Positions 30,762 through 41,408 are shown, numbered from the stretch's first letter. The stretch is DNA of 64,000 nucleotides from Polytrichum commune (GCA_950295325.1 OX485806.1:44077169-44141168), one strand, 5' to 3'. Notes: generated from the letters alone by a model not told the origin. Made by a program: numbers and translations.

Positions 30762-33184
30762 TGTGAACCCTTAGAGTGGTCCACCACTCCGCGGGACCAT
30801 TTCTAGTTAGAATGTTAGCATTAAAAATTAGAATTGATAGGGAATTTAGAGAAAATTAGTTCATTTAGTGTTTAGCCTAGAAGAAAGAAGGTCAAAATGA
30901 AACTAAATAGTCCTAGAAGATAGTGAAGTAGAGAAAATATGCTAGCTAGTAAAAATAACTAGCTAAACAAATGTTAGTAGAAGCTAGCTAAGAAAATGTT
31001 AGTTTATTAGTTAGTGTGGAGCCACACAAAACTATTGGACATGTTCGGCGTAAGAAGACGATATCGGCTTGAAGACTTTTGAAAAAAAATAGGATGAGAG
31101 TAAGGGGGCTACTTGCCCACTTGCCCCCTTGCCAACTCGATGGCAGAAAAATTAGAAAGATTTCTAAGGTTTCCCGTCGGAGCCACCTCGGCGAGAGGGT
31201 GGCAACCTCAACCGGAAAAACCCCCGAGCAAAAATTTGGGGAAAGGGTTTGAAAAATGGAGCCGGTGGAGGAGGGGTCCAACCCTTTTGTGAGAGGGTTT
31301 AAAAACCCCTCTTCCACCTTTGTAGGAACTCTCTCTTCCTCTAATGCTTGGGCGAAGCCCTGCTTCAATGTAGTTAGAAAAAAATCCTTTAGTATGCATT
31401 TTCAATGGCCTAAAATAAAGGCTCGAGAAACTCCTCTACTTTCTCTCCTAGTTAGAATGTGTGTTTAATAACACAAAAACAAAATTATTCCTTTCTTTTG
31501 TAAAGGTAGGTTGGATTGTAGACTTTTGAGTGGAGGCATTGTAGACCCCATCTGCCAATGCCCTGAAGGCTTAGTTTAAAAACTAGAAAAAAATACATTT
31601 TATTTTTCTCTTAGAGAGATTTCATATAGCTATCCATAGCCGTTTCCCATTTGTGATTTGGTTAAGATGACAATTAGTTATGGATTTTCAAATATGGAGT
31701 AAAAACAACTGGGTGGTTTTTTGGGTAGCGGCTGTTGGTTCAGACTTGCGAGCTCAATAGGAATTTTAATTCTAAGAAGTTATATTTTTCCCAAGTAGAA
31801 ATTTTGTCTAGCTTTCCAAAATTACTTAGAACATTTGGTTTGAGCATGATTTGAATTAGATATGAATTGTGTAAGACGGGACACATAGTTTGAGAACTTT
31901 TGGTTGACTGCTGTATTACAGAGGATCTGTTGGGTTCACTTCGGCTTAACTTTCTAATCACATATTTTTATCAATTACATATTTTTAATATGTCTCCTAC
32001 ATCGAGCCCAAATCAACCAAAGAGAATTGAGGTAAATTAACTAACCTTAAGCCTTCCATTTAGGGTTGGAGGGAGCGCGGCTAAGGTACGCATCTCTAAA
32101 CCCACTCACCTATCTTCTAAGGTCAAGTGGCTTGACCACTTGACTGGCAAGGGAATACCCAACTCCATTGTTTTCGGGGCCCTTGGTATGTTTTGTGACA
32201 GTAGTTTTATTTATTAGCAAGTTTCGTGTGTGATAAGTCGGATTAATCACCGACACGACCACTCTGAATGTTGTTGGTGGAAAGGTGGGGTTAATGACCC
32301 GTGAATCAACTATTATGTTGTTGGCCACATAGATTGGGAGTAATGGCCCCAAGTTATGAAGATTGTGTAACAGGTTGAACCTACAGGTTGCCCGTCACTC
32401 TAGTCCCATTAAGTTGTAATTTTGTGGTCTATCCAATGTAAACACACTTAACAATTAAAACATACAAAATAAATCGTAAACCCTTGTTGGCAAGAGATCC
32501 GAATTGGAAACTTAACTCGGTAGGGTGATACCACCTGTCGGACCGTTGAAGTCCGAAGGGTTTGAGATGTTACTCGACCTTCAAAGGACCTGCACGAGGC
32601 CTTAGAAGGTTCCGAAGTAAGAGGTGCACCAACTAGGTAACGGGTGATGCCTAATATGTGAATGTAGTGAAGTAGGAGGTGCAACCGAAATCAAGTAATT
32701 AAGAAAGAATTTGTATAAAGGGTGGGATTTAGGCCAAGTTCCTCCGCTTAGAAAACTAAATAAAACTAAGTAAAGAAATAGCAATAATTGAATGATCCAT
32801 GAAATTGTCGTTAGTCCGTTCATTGAACTAGGGTGGTATGAGTCACACCGGGTTGGTGTGTACCAGAACCATCCCAATTCACAAATTAGGATTGCCTTGG
32901 TTTCAAGGCTGGTGCGTCTACGCGTAGAATAGGTTGTATGTTAAGGTTAAAACTAAATATGAAATCGGTTAGTGGAATTTAGAGCCACAATAATAAAAAA
33001 CTAAGGCCCAACCTCCGGAGGTACTACGACGCATATTTAATTTCCCTTAAAAATCTAACTACTCACATTATACACCTATCATCCGGGTTCGGCTTGGGCA
33101 CCTGCAAGTGCAGGCCACCTTCACCGAAGGGCTTGTGTGATACTTTTAGGCTCCCTCGAAAGGCGGTGGCCCAAAAGTACCACA
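30762..33184 (+). repeat. Solo LTR, 2.4 kb (family B)
   Basis: TGTGAACCC...GTACCACA, flanked on both sides by GTGGT. There is no primer-binding site to its right and no polypurine tract or coding region to its left, so it is a solo LTR left by recombination between two LTRs. It is similar over its length, in opposite orientation, to the LTR at 45,864-48,757. The ORFs inside it (e.g. 30,988-31,368) are chance. Confidence 0.88.
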
Positions 33185-33311
33185 GTGGTTAGCTATGATT
33201 TGTGGAAAGCAAATTGCCCACCCAGACTAGGACGCACTCAAAGGTGGGGAGGTTTGTTGCTGACAAATGTGTAGTGAAAGGTGCGGTGTTGATGATCACG
33301 TTGTTGATTGG

Positions 33312-33426
33312 GCCTTCATGCAGCTCGACATAATTGTCAATTCGTGTCCTCGGGCAATCGCATTTATTAGGCACATCAAGGATGCATGGAGACCAAAAAT
33401 ATCAATGTGATATGATGGGGCCTAAC
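33312..33426 (+). pseudogene. MULE family 2 transposase, middle exon fragment
   Basis: Plus-strand coding: FMQLDIIVNSCPRAIAFIRH, then IKDAWRPKISM and YDG up to the edge of the large MULE, with one in-frame stop. In SWIM-type MULE proteins this part lies between the catalytic core and the SWIM finger. Reading across the 9-bp target duplication, the frame continues into 53,239 with RIPHASQNTNAAIESYDSN. It is one gene, interrupted. Confidence 0.65.
33418..33426. repeat. 9-bp target-site duplication (left), GGGCCTAAC
   Basis: Pairs with GGACCCAAC at 53,239-53,247: 7 of 9 identical, both differences transitions. Nine bp is the MULE target duplication length. Confidence 0.65.
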
Positions 33427-33492
33427 GGGGGAGTGCTATCTTGTGAGCGGTGAACAATGAGCGGTGAGCAATGAGTGGTAACTTGTGAGCGG
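33427..33492 (+). repeat. Left terminal inverted repeat of the large MULE
   Basis: GGGGGAGTGCTATCTTGTGA followed by three GAGCGGTGA-like repeats. It pairs with the inverted copy at ~53,170-53,238. Iterated short motifs in TIRs are usual binding sites of MULE transposases (inference here). Confidence 0.7.
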
Positions 33493-34098
33493 TGAGGAAT
33501 GTGAAATATTTGGTAATAGGGCCACTAGTATCCTATAACCGTGGAATTTTGGCATAAAAGTTTTTGATTTTAGGGTTTAATAGGGAGAGGTGTGGGGATG
33601 ATAAGCAACATTGTGAGAAGTGAGCAATGAGAAAAAAAAACCCACATGACTATGGGCATATATACATTTATCATATATAAATACATCTTTATTTCAACTA
33701 TAGATAAATTATTGCATCCACATGTTTTATTTTGCGGTTCAATAATATCATCAATTGTAGCAAAATAATCAACAATGAATTTAACAATGAATTGGTGCAT
33801 GGGTGCATGGATTTGGGTGCATTCTTGTGTGCACTCAAATATAGTGGGTGCATAATATGCAACTTGTACAAAATACCACAAAGAATTTCATCACAACCAA
33901 ACCTAATTACAGGTGCATGTTCATGACCGTGGTATTGAATATATATATATTTGTGGAAAATTGAAGACTATATGTACAACAACAAACATTGAAGAGTCAA
34001 AACATTAGATATATGATGATTTTAATTATTAGAACCCAATTGAAAACTTGGCATTGGAGAACTCTCAACATACATCTTCAAAATATATATGTAAAGTT
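33493..34098. other. Subterminal AT-rich region, no gene seen
   Basis: About 600 bp between the left TIR and the last exon of the methyltransferase gene. A further GTGAGAAGTGAGCAATGAG at about 33,613 resembles the TIR repeats. It is otherwise AT-rich. Confidence 0.45.
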
Positions 34099-34297
34099 TC
34101 ATTCTTCATGGGCCTCTATGGCCATGAACATTTCTACTAATCGTCTAGGATGAAGATCCGTTGATTGGCTTGATGACTCTAGTGAAACTTCTTGTTGTTG
34201 TGCCACGTGTTGTGCCATTGACTTTGCATATATTGGTAGGTCTTGTACAAAATTTGGAGTTGCTGGTACTTTTGCAAACCAATCTTTCAATCCAATG
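34099..34297 (-). CDS. Last exon of the methyltransferase gene
   Basis: Encodes about 66 residues: IGLKDWFAKVPATPNFVQ ... RRLVEMFMAIEAHEE and stop. A 113-bp intron (34,298-34,410; donor GTGAGT, acceptor TTAG) joins it to the long exon; splicing removes the TAG that would end the long exon. No domain is recognised. Confidence 0.55.
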
Positions 34298-34410
34298 CTA
34301 ATCATGGCAAAAAAAAAATATTAATATGAGTTTAAGTAATATATTGAAAAATAAATATATACATGCAAATTCATTGTATGAAATTTGCAATAGCTTGAAG
34401 ACTTACTCAC

Positions 34411-36098
34411 TATTCAGAATCAGATACATTGATGGCCACAAATTTGCGCCCTTGCTTTGGAGCTACATCCTCAAAATTTGGACCAATACTTGAGGAAGGT
34501 TCTGAGGGTGCTTGAAATACATTGGATGCTTCAACATTCAAACTCTGGATTAAAGCATCCAATAACCCCATGTGTATTTCTTTGTCTGCTTCAAAACCAA
34601 AAATATGTCTTTCACTTTCTTTTGCAGCGTGAAAACTTGCACCTGTCCCCACAAACAAATCCAATATACGACCATGTAATGGAGAACATGCTTCAATGAG
34701 TTGTTGCATTACCAAAGGGTTTTTTTCTTTAGCTCCCCTCCAAGGTTGTCCACATTGGTTCAAACACATGTTTGTGTTCGTTATTTGATTGAACAGAACA
34801 TCCAATTGTTTGATGTCCACAAATGGATCTATGTAGCTAGCAGCATCCGAGAGGGCAAATGAACTAGATGGTTTCTTCAAGAGAAGAATGTTGGAAAGAG
34901 CAGTTTGGATATCGTTAGGAGCATTTTGTGGTAAACAGTTCACAATTGTGAATGTTTTGACATGCTCCCTTAAACAAAAATGTTTTGGACGATCTCTGGT
35001 CCCTAGTGCATAACTCACAATTTTTTCTTGCAGTCTTGGCATCTTGGCATTGCACATGATAAGCGTGCAACCATTGTCTGAAAGTATTGATTCCAAAAAA
35101 TCAAACAATGTCTCCCACCATTCATCTGTCTTCAATTGCATCCAAGAAAGAATAGTACGCCCTTCGTCAATACCATGGATTGGCATCCCATCTGGAATAT
35201 CAACGATAATTAGGTCCACACATGCTTTGGTAACAATTCCATTCACGTTGTTTACTTTACCCAAAGAAACATCTTTCATCCATGACATCAATTTTTTGAA
35301 ATCAGGAGATGTTTTTTTGTGTTTTTCATAAAAAACATGACAATCATACCAATCACCTTTAACAAGGCCTACCTTGGGAATAAAATCAAGATTTCTTCCC
35401 GGTTTTGGTACAGTTGCAATTTGTGATCTTGACGACACTCGACCACTTGGTGGCTTTGGATTTGGGACAATATCTTGTTCGTCATTTTTTGTATCGATTA
35501 TTTTTCTTTTTTTCCTCAATTGAATATGTGGTCTGGAAGACTGCGATGGTTGTTTGGAGGACTCCGATGGTTGTTCAGTTTCAAATGTTGGCATTTCACC
35601 CACATTAATACCAACACTTCTTTGTTCTTCAACTCTTGCATTGCAATCTTGAAACAATTGTGTTTCTTCTTCTGGTAAAGAACCATTGGTAAGGTCCAAA
35701 TACCAACCTCCCCCTTCGCGATGTGCAGATGGCCATTTTCTTTGTTCAATATTCCAAAGCATTCCTTCTGCAAGTGTCCAAGAAGACCACCATGATGGAC
35801 GACCTCGAAGTTTTCCATTTGCAATCAAAATGAATTTAATGTATCGATAAATTATACGACACATGATTGCAGCAGAACCTGGTTGATCTTTCCATATATT
35901 GTTCCTCCACACAGTCTTTGCATTCACCTTAGTGGGTATTTCCACTAAAAAGGCCATGTTCCCAATTTTTTCCTCCCATGTTCTAATATATGAGACAACA
36001 TCCGGAACATCCGAAGTCATATTGTCCAACACCAATCGTTGTGTTGCATCATCATGATTGATGTAGTAGTCAATTTTTTTGTATGCCTCCTCTTTGAG
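34411..36098 (-). CDS. N6/N4-type (beta-class) DNA methyltransferase domain, long open exon
   Basis: About 562 codons, open throughout. The start is set by a splice acceptor (TTATACAG, ending at 36,099), giving LKEEAYKKIDYY; the upstream ATG lies in the intron. Residues ~1-180: WW-rich segment (RGRPSWWSSWTLAEGMLWN). ~185-240: Ser/Gln/Arg linker. ~270-400: DLIIVDIPDGMPIHG at the place of motif IV (DPPY in active enzymes), then WMQLKTDEWWETLFDF and DNGCTLIMC. ~485-540: NPLVMQQLIEACSPLHGRIL, then DLFVGTGASFHAAKESERHI with the FxGxG SAM-binding motif I, then FGFEADKEI. Motif IV before motif I is the beta-class order of N6-adenine/N4-cytosine methyltransferases. The DPPY replacement by DIPD may mean altered or lost catalysis. 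These enzymes act on DNA; a nuclear place is inferred. Confidence 0.72.
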
Positions 36099-36240
36099 CT
36101 GTATAACATACATAAAAATAATTAATATACAATATACAAATAGTTATGTATCATAATACATATATCAAACATACATATATATTATATATCTGATACATAA
36201 ATATACCACATATCAAATAGTAAACTTCATATATAAATAC

Positions 36241-36645
36241 CTGCCACCAACATGTTTTTCTTGTCAGCCATGGATCCAATGCATCATTTCCTCCAATTTC
36301 TAAAGGAAACGATGCAGCATGTTTTGTGTCATCATTAGCATTCCAGAGCTTTAGCCAATTCGTTTTCTCTTTGGAATCAACCTGAGATTGACAAAGACGA
36401 CGGAGACGATCAAGGGTCATTTGCACATTGTCTCCATTTTTGTCATAGTGTTCTTTGATTTCATCAAAAAACTCTGTGCCATTTTCGGGATCAGCGATGG
36501 CCAAAATTTTACCCAGTGTTGACTGTTTTTTAGTTTTGATGGATTGTGACGCTGTTGCAATTATTTGTTGCAATCCGATGTGATCTGCAACCTCCAAGTT
36601 GATATAGTTTTCAGTTGCTTTTGCAACCTCGTCCTCAATTTCACT
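36241..36645 (-). CDS. Helical exon of the methyltransferase gene
   Basis: 135 open codons: SEIEDEVAKATENYINLEVA ... FDEIKEHYDKNGDNVQMTLD ... WLKLWNANDDTKHAASFPLE ... TRKTCWWQ. Flanked by acceptor GTACAG at 36,646 and donor GTATTT at 36,240 (142-bp intron to the next exon). Predicted mostly helical. No family is recognised. Confidence 0.55.
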
Positions 36646-36737
36646 CTGTACAATACAAAGTATTGATGAGCATAAAGAAAGAAAATCTAGAAATCCATAA
36701 ATATGAATTGACATAGTTAAAGAAATACAAAATTTAC

Positions 36738-36936
36738 CTTGTAAATATGTTCAACCAGGATCTTTTGTGTGACATTATACCATTTTTTGGAATTTACTGA
36801 TTTTTTCTTTTTGCACAAAGCCATTTGCTCAGGACTAATCCTTCCTTCCCACCATTCCAGCGGTTGACTTCCATATTTTGTCACTTTGAAGAGTGTGTGA
36901 ATGAATCGAGGTTTGACAACATTTTTCTCTGTTGAT
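36738..36936 (-). CDS. Small exon of the methyltransferase gene
   Basis: STEKNVVKPRFIHTLFKVTK ... LEWWEGRISPEQMAL ... VEHIYK. Acceptor ATTCAG at 36,937, donor GTAAAT at 36,737. The frame joins the previous block (phase 2) and the next (phase 0) without a stop. Confidence 0.5.
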
Positions 36937-37052
36937 CTGAATCATTTCAAAATATAAACATAAATATAAAAATATGAAAAACTTAAAGATGAAACATGTA
37001 AAGAAAATTAACAATATAAGGTAATCAAAATACAAATGAATAAAATACTTAC

Positions 37053-37645
37053 ATGTTGATATCATCGCAGAGACATGTGTTAACAGAGTGATTTTCTTTT
37101 CATCCATCAAGGATTATCGATGTAGGGCTTATATGATATTCAACACCACCCAACTTCATCTCTTTGGTATTGTACCACGCTTTAAAGCGATGATTTCCAT
37201 CCCAAATGTGAAACATTTTATTTTTGAATGCATGCAAACCATGCTCTGTCAGATAGGCTTCAAATTCTTCATTTTATTGTTTCCAAATTTCATCCCATTC
37301 ATTCACAATGTCATCATTGACATCAATCGTGTATCCCTCTTCATGCTTTACCGAGACATAAAATCATGCAGATCCAAGAATATAACCATTGAGAAACGAA
37401 CGTGACAAAATTGATACATCATCGTCCAATGCGGGCCTAACCACCTCCATGCCAATCATTCGACACAAAGGGATAGGCACATGATATTTCATGACACATA
37501 TATCACTCAATGTCGAGTTGATTTTTTGTTTTCGCTCCAAGAGTTTCATTCTCGTGTACTTGATGGATTTCCCTTCATGTTCAGCTGGGTTCTCCAATGT
37601 AGGCAGAGGTGTCCATAATCCTTCATGAATATCATTTTTTCCACT
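37053..37645 (-). pseudogene. ParB/sulfiredoxin-like domain exon
   Basis: Acceptor GTGCAG at 37,646, donor GTAAGT at 37,052. The pattern fits the ParB/Srx nuclease-like fold: GMEVVRPALDDDVSILSRSF early, then FYVSVKHEEGYTIDVNDD, and late HIWDGNHRFKAWYN, the DGNHR signature. In bacteria and phages this domain binds or cuts DNA, or hydrolyses nucleotides, and is often joined to N6/N4 methyltransferases, which supports the reading with exon 34,411-36,098. A few in-frame stops are present while the frame itself is kept. Confidence 0.55.
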
Positions 37646-37744
37646 CTGCACAATATTCATGTATGTAAAAGAATATAAACCTAATAATAATAGAGAATAT
37701 ATATAAATTAAAAAATTCAAACCATTTAATACAAATGAAAATAA

Positions 37745-38431
37745 AATTTATCTTCTTTTTTTTGCGTCGATTAGTTACACCTTTAGAAGGTCCACCAATA
37801 AATTGAGATGTAGATATTGTCCCTTGAGACAATGTCAAAGAATGCTATTTATGCTGTGATCGTTGATTCACAAGAGAAAGTTGTTGTTCTAAGAATTGTT
37901 CAGTATGTTGAGAATCTGGTGTCTCTTGAAAGTGTTGATTTCCTGGAGAAGTTTGTGTATCCTGAAAGTGTTGATTCTCTTGAGAGTCTTGTGTATCATC
38001 ATATTGCAGATTGTCTTGATTTTCTTGATGCGATTTCTCTAAAGTGGATTCCTCAATAACTTGTTCTGCAACTAAATCCACAATATTATCCACAATTTTT
38101 GTTGCAACATCTTCAGTGATATTTTGATGTTGTCCCAAAAGTGGCTCCAATCTTTGCGACAATGTCATTGTATTTTGTTTAGAATGGACTTGTGCTTGCT
38201 CGTTTGAATGCATGGAAGATGCACAATCTTCTTCCACTGTTTCAAGAACAACATCAGGTTGAAGTCCCTTGTTGCGATGAGACCTTCGCGTAGGGGTGGA
38301 GTTTTCACCTTGTCTTCTTTTCCTAGTTGTTGATTTAACGCCTTGTTGATGAATATTTTGTATTCTTGGCGAGAGAGGTTGTAACGCATTGGAGGATGGG
38401 TCTTTTTGTTTTCCTTTAGAAAATATATTTT
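37745..38431 (-). pseudogene. Ser/Gln/Glu-rich linker exon
   Basis: After acceptor TTGCAG at 38,432: ENIFSKGKQKDPSSNALQPL, then the basic TTRKRRQGENSTPTRRSHRN (candidate nuclear localisation signal), then EDVATKIVDNIVDLVAEQVI and repeated (D/E)-x-Q-x-x-Q-x-x-Q units (ENQHFQDTQTSPGNQHFQET). Low-complexity linker between the kinase-like and ParB-like parts. It ends in RRKKKK near 37,745. Confidence 0.45.
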
Positions 38432-38500
38432 CTGCAAACAAAAAACATAAATGAAAATGCAAACAAAAAATGATAGAAATAACTTCATCGTATATATATT

Positions 38501-40068
38501 TCAAAATAATACATAATGGATTTTACAAATCTTATACTTTATTAATATAAAAATGTATAATTTCTTCCGACGTTTGGAAGGGATTTCATCATCACAATCA
38601 ATTTGACGACTATGAACTCTATTCCATTCTGGTAGAGTAAGATAACGTTGCCGGATGTGTTTGTTGAAGGGAAAAATATGAAAATATGGTTCGTGAGACA
38701 ATCGATTCATGACATTAGTAGGGGTCATGCGAAGCTCAGTGGTTGAAGTGCATGACATTCGACGAATACAATGTAGCAAAAGATTATAAGAACGAGAGTG
38801 AATGACTTTGAGATATATTGGATCGACATATAAATCCCAAATAGCCTCTGCAATCTTTGATACAGAATATGACTCTGTCTTTTCGGTGTGGCACGGACGA
38901 ACATTGTGGTATTTGGTGAAGAACAACTCAGGATATACCTACCAACGTTTTTGGAGCCTAGAATGTCTCAAAGATTCAGACTGCAATAAATGATTTGAAT
39001 GTCGTCTATCCGACGATATTGTTGCCGATCCCCAATCACCAATGCCTATGTAAATTTCATCTTTATCATCCATCTCACCAAAATGGAATAAGATGTTTGT
39101 AAAGGATAAATCACAATGAAAAACATTGTGAATGGTGAGTACATCGGCCATTATTTGAATGAAGGTGATCGCAAGGGTACAACGGTTTAACAAGAAAAGC
39201 CTTAACCGCTCCAATTCTTGAATCTTAGAAATTTGTTCTGGATGATTTTTCTTGAGTATTGTGAGACGTTAAAAAACATCATACTCATTAGTTCCATGGT
39301 CTTTCACACTTTTGAAAATATCTCCCAATGTCCCATCATTCTAATAAGGCAAAAAGATGGCAGGTGCGAGTGTCGTTTGGAAAAAAAACGGTTTGATAAC
39401 ACCACCATGATCTATGGATGCCACTGAATAGAACTCCTTCATGCTTACATGATGAGGATTTCTATTATGATCCAAAAAAAAATTAATGGCATATGGTACG
39501 AATGGATCAATATCTGGATTGTCCTTAATGAAACATTTCCAACCACTCCATATGAACCACGGCCTAGTCGTTCATGCTTCTCAATAACAACATCTCTCCA
39601 AGCAAAAAGAAAAGCACCACCTTCAGGAATGACGTGTCGATCGACACGGTTTAAATTTTTGACATGAGTTTTTCTACGTCTTGAGAGTTGTGGAATCTCC
39701 ACTCGCCACCGATCGGAGATAAATTTTTGCGCTTCTAACTTTTCCAATGTCCAACCATGCGTAATTTTCTGATGCACCTTTGAAACCACATCGGGCATTT
39801 GTCCAACAAAATTAGAAGAGACGTTGTCTTTCCAAGTATTATAATTGGACATTTTTTTGCATGATGGAAAACGTATCGAGATGCAATCATCAATCATGAT
39901 CTTCAGACGTTCACGTAAAAGGATAGGGCCGAACATACCCATCGATACAAAATTTTGATGGATTGAATCCCAAGACATATCACCCCACCATTCTACAAGG
40001 AAGCTTTGCACACTTAAAGTAACCATTTGATTAGGCTTATTGAGAAGAGGTTCCACAGTTGTAAGCAA
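38501..40068 (-). pseudogene. Protein kinase-like domain of the fusion gene
   Basis: N-terminal ~150 residues: SVQSFLVEWWGDMSWDSIHQ, then WRDVVIEKHERLGRGSYGVV with the glycine-rich loop GRGSYGVV. Further on, coding at ~39,260-39,540 shows VASIDHGGVIKPFFFQTT and DGTLGDIFKSVKDHG (hinge and helix D), and 38,939-39,214 shows the catalytic loop VFHCDLSFTNILF (H-x-D-x4-N) and IGDWGSAT in the DFG position. The VAIK lysine is not evident (AINFF at that place). A C-terminal block follows: YHNVRPCHTEKTESYSVSKI ... WNRVHSRQIDCDDEIPSKRR. Several in-frame stops and one frame slip make it non-functional in this copy. A serine/threonine-type kinase fold is likely; substrate unknown. Confidence 0.6.
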
Positions 40069-40279
40069 TAATCACCTTGAATAGTTTGTTGAGGATAACA
40101 TCAACGAAAAATGAATACCTGCATATAAGTGTCAATAAAACCACATGAAATTACCATATAGTATGGGTTGTATACTTAATGTTGAAGAAATGAAATATAG
40201 GATTTAGATACACATCTTAAAAGTAAGTGAAAAAATCGATTGGTAGACGGATAGAAGAAAAATATATTATAGAAATACA

Positions 40280-40490
40280 TATATGAACACCTAGGACGTG
40301 AGAATGCATGAAACATCCATCCACGTCTGCTAGGGCCATTTGAAGTTGAATGTAAAAAATCAAATCCAAGATATGTACATGAAAATTATAATCATGTGAA
40401 CCATATCAGCTGGAAATGATAGGTACGATGTAATTACACGTCCTAACACCCAGGACGTGAGGAAGCATAAAGCATCCATCCACGCCAGCT
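40280..40490. repeat. Duplicated ~45-bp unit with CACGTCCT/AGGACGTG arms
   Basis: Two copies (near 40,288 and 40,452) share CAGGACGTGAGxAxGCAT and CATCCATCCACG. In the right copy CACGTCCT (40,438) and AGGACGTG (40,453) form an inverted repeat. They lie in the 5' region of the kinase-like gene, next to the hairpin array. Confidence 0.6.
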
Positions 40491-40841
40491 GAGATGATTC
40501 GGAATTTAAAAGAAAAACAAAGCAAGACAAAATAAAACAAATAAAAATAGAACAAGGCAAAAAAAAATAAGACAAAACAAAACAAAACATAATGGAGTGA
40601 AAAAATACCTGGAATGAATGTTGATGCCTTGGAACTTGACACACAACCAGATCGGAGGTGTAGTGCTACACATGAAGTTCAGAACATCAATTAAAACAAA
40701 ATCCAATTATAAATAACAATTATAAATAACAAAACAAAACAGAAGTTGTGAAAATTTTAAAAGCAATTAAGAACAAGATTCAATACATAATACATACATT
40801 AAGAACCCTAATACATAAATCGAATTAGTCCTCATTGATGG

Positions 40842-41408
40842 TTGTGCGTTGGCGCACAACCAGAAAGCAGAGGCATGCCATAACAAATTTAAAAGCATTA
40901 ATAGAAGTACAAAAAAAATAAATGGAAAAATACTTGAATAATGGTTGTGCACCAGCGCACAAGCAGAATGCAACACGAAGGCAGATGAAGTGCAAACTAG
41001 AGAAAATAAAATGAAGCCTAAACTAAATGTAAGAACTAAAGCAAAAAATAAATTGAAGCACTAAGAAAGGATTGTGCGCCAGCGCACAAACAACTTCTAG
41101 TAGAAGGGCGCAACAAATCGTATGCAAATGATAGATCTAAAGAACAAAGTAAACATAAATTGTCCTAAAGGATGTTCGTGCGTTGGCGCACAAATAACTT
41201 TCAGCAGAAGGGTGCAACAAATCGTATGCAAATGATAGATCTAAAGAACAAAGTAAACAAAAAGAGTCCTAAGATGTTTGTGCGCCAGCGCACAAACAAC
41301 TCTCAGCAGCAGGGCTAAACAAATCTTATGTAAATGAAAGGATTGAAAGGATTGAAAGGAAAAATAAACAGAAGTCGTCCTTATGCAGGCTTGTGCGCTA
41401 GCGCACAA
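40842..41408. repeat. Array of six 18-bp hairpins (TTGTGCGCCAGCGCACAA type)
   Basis: Palindromes with 8-bp arms TTGTGCGC/GCGCACAA (0-2 mismatches) start at 40,842, 40,945, 41,072, 41,176, 41,278 and 41,391, spaced 102-127 bp. The DNA between them is partly similar (e.g. CAAATCGTATGCAAATGATA repeated near 41,115 and 41,219). The array sits between the divergent kinase/methyltransferase gene and the SWIM transposase gene. It could be a bidirectional regulatory region, protein-binding array or transcribed hairpins. Confidence 0.85.

Larger units (their letters stand above)
34099..40068 (-). pseudogene. Multi-exon kinase-like / ParB-like / N6-N4 DNA methyltransferase gene
   Basis: Seven coding blocks in one orientation: A ~38,501-40,068, B ~37,745-38,431, C 37,053-37,645, D 36,738-36,936, E 36,241-36,645, F 34,411-36,098, G 34,099-34,297. 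Blocks C to G are linked by GT-AG introns of 90-145 bp with compatible phases. B to C is phase-compatible, but its donor is not canonical (AT in place of GT). A to B is by order only. Domains: kinase-like (A), a Ser/Gln-rich linker with basic RKRR (B), ParB/sulfiredoxin-like with DGNHR (C), a helical region (D, E) and a beta-class amino-methyltransferase (F). Blocks A to C contain about seven in-frame stops and about one frame slip; D to G are open apart from the stop that the last intron removes. As it stands the long product cannot be made, but a methyltransferase transcript could be. I know of no described eukaryotic protein with this order. Confidence 0.6.

Noticed and set aside
37053-40068. 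Stop-codon reassignment (alternative genetic code) to explain in-frame stops
   Set aside because: All three stop codons occur in frame here, while other genes in the window end normally at them; decay is simpler.
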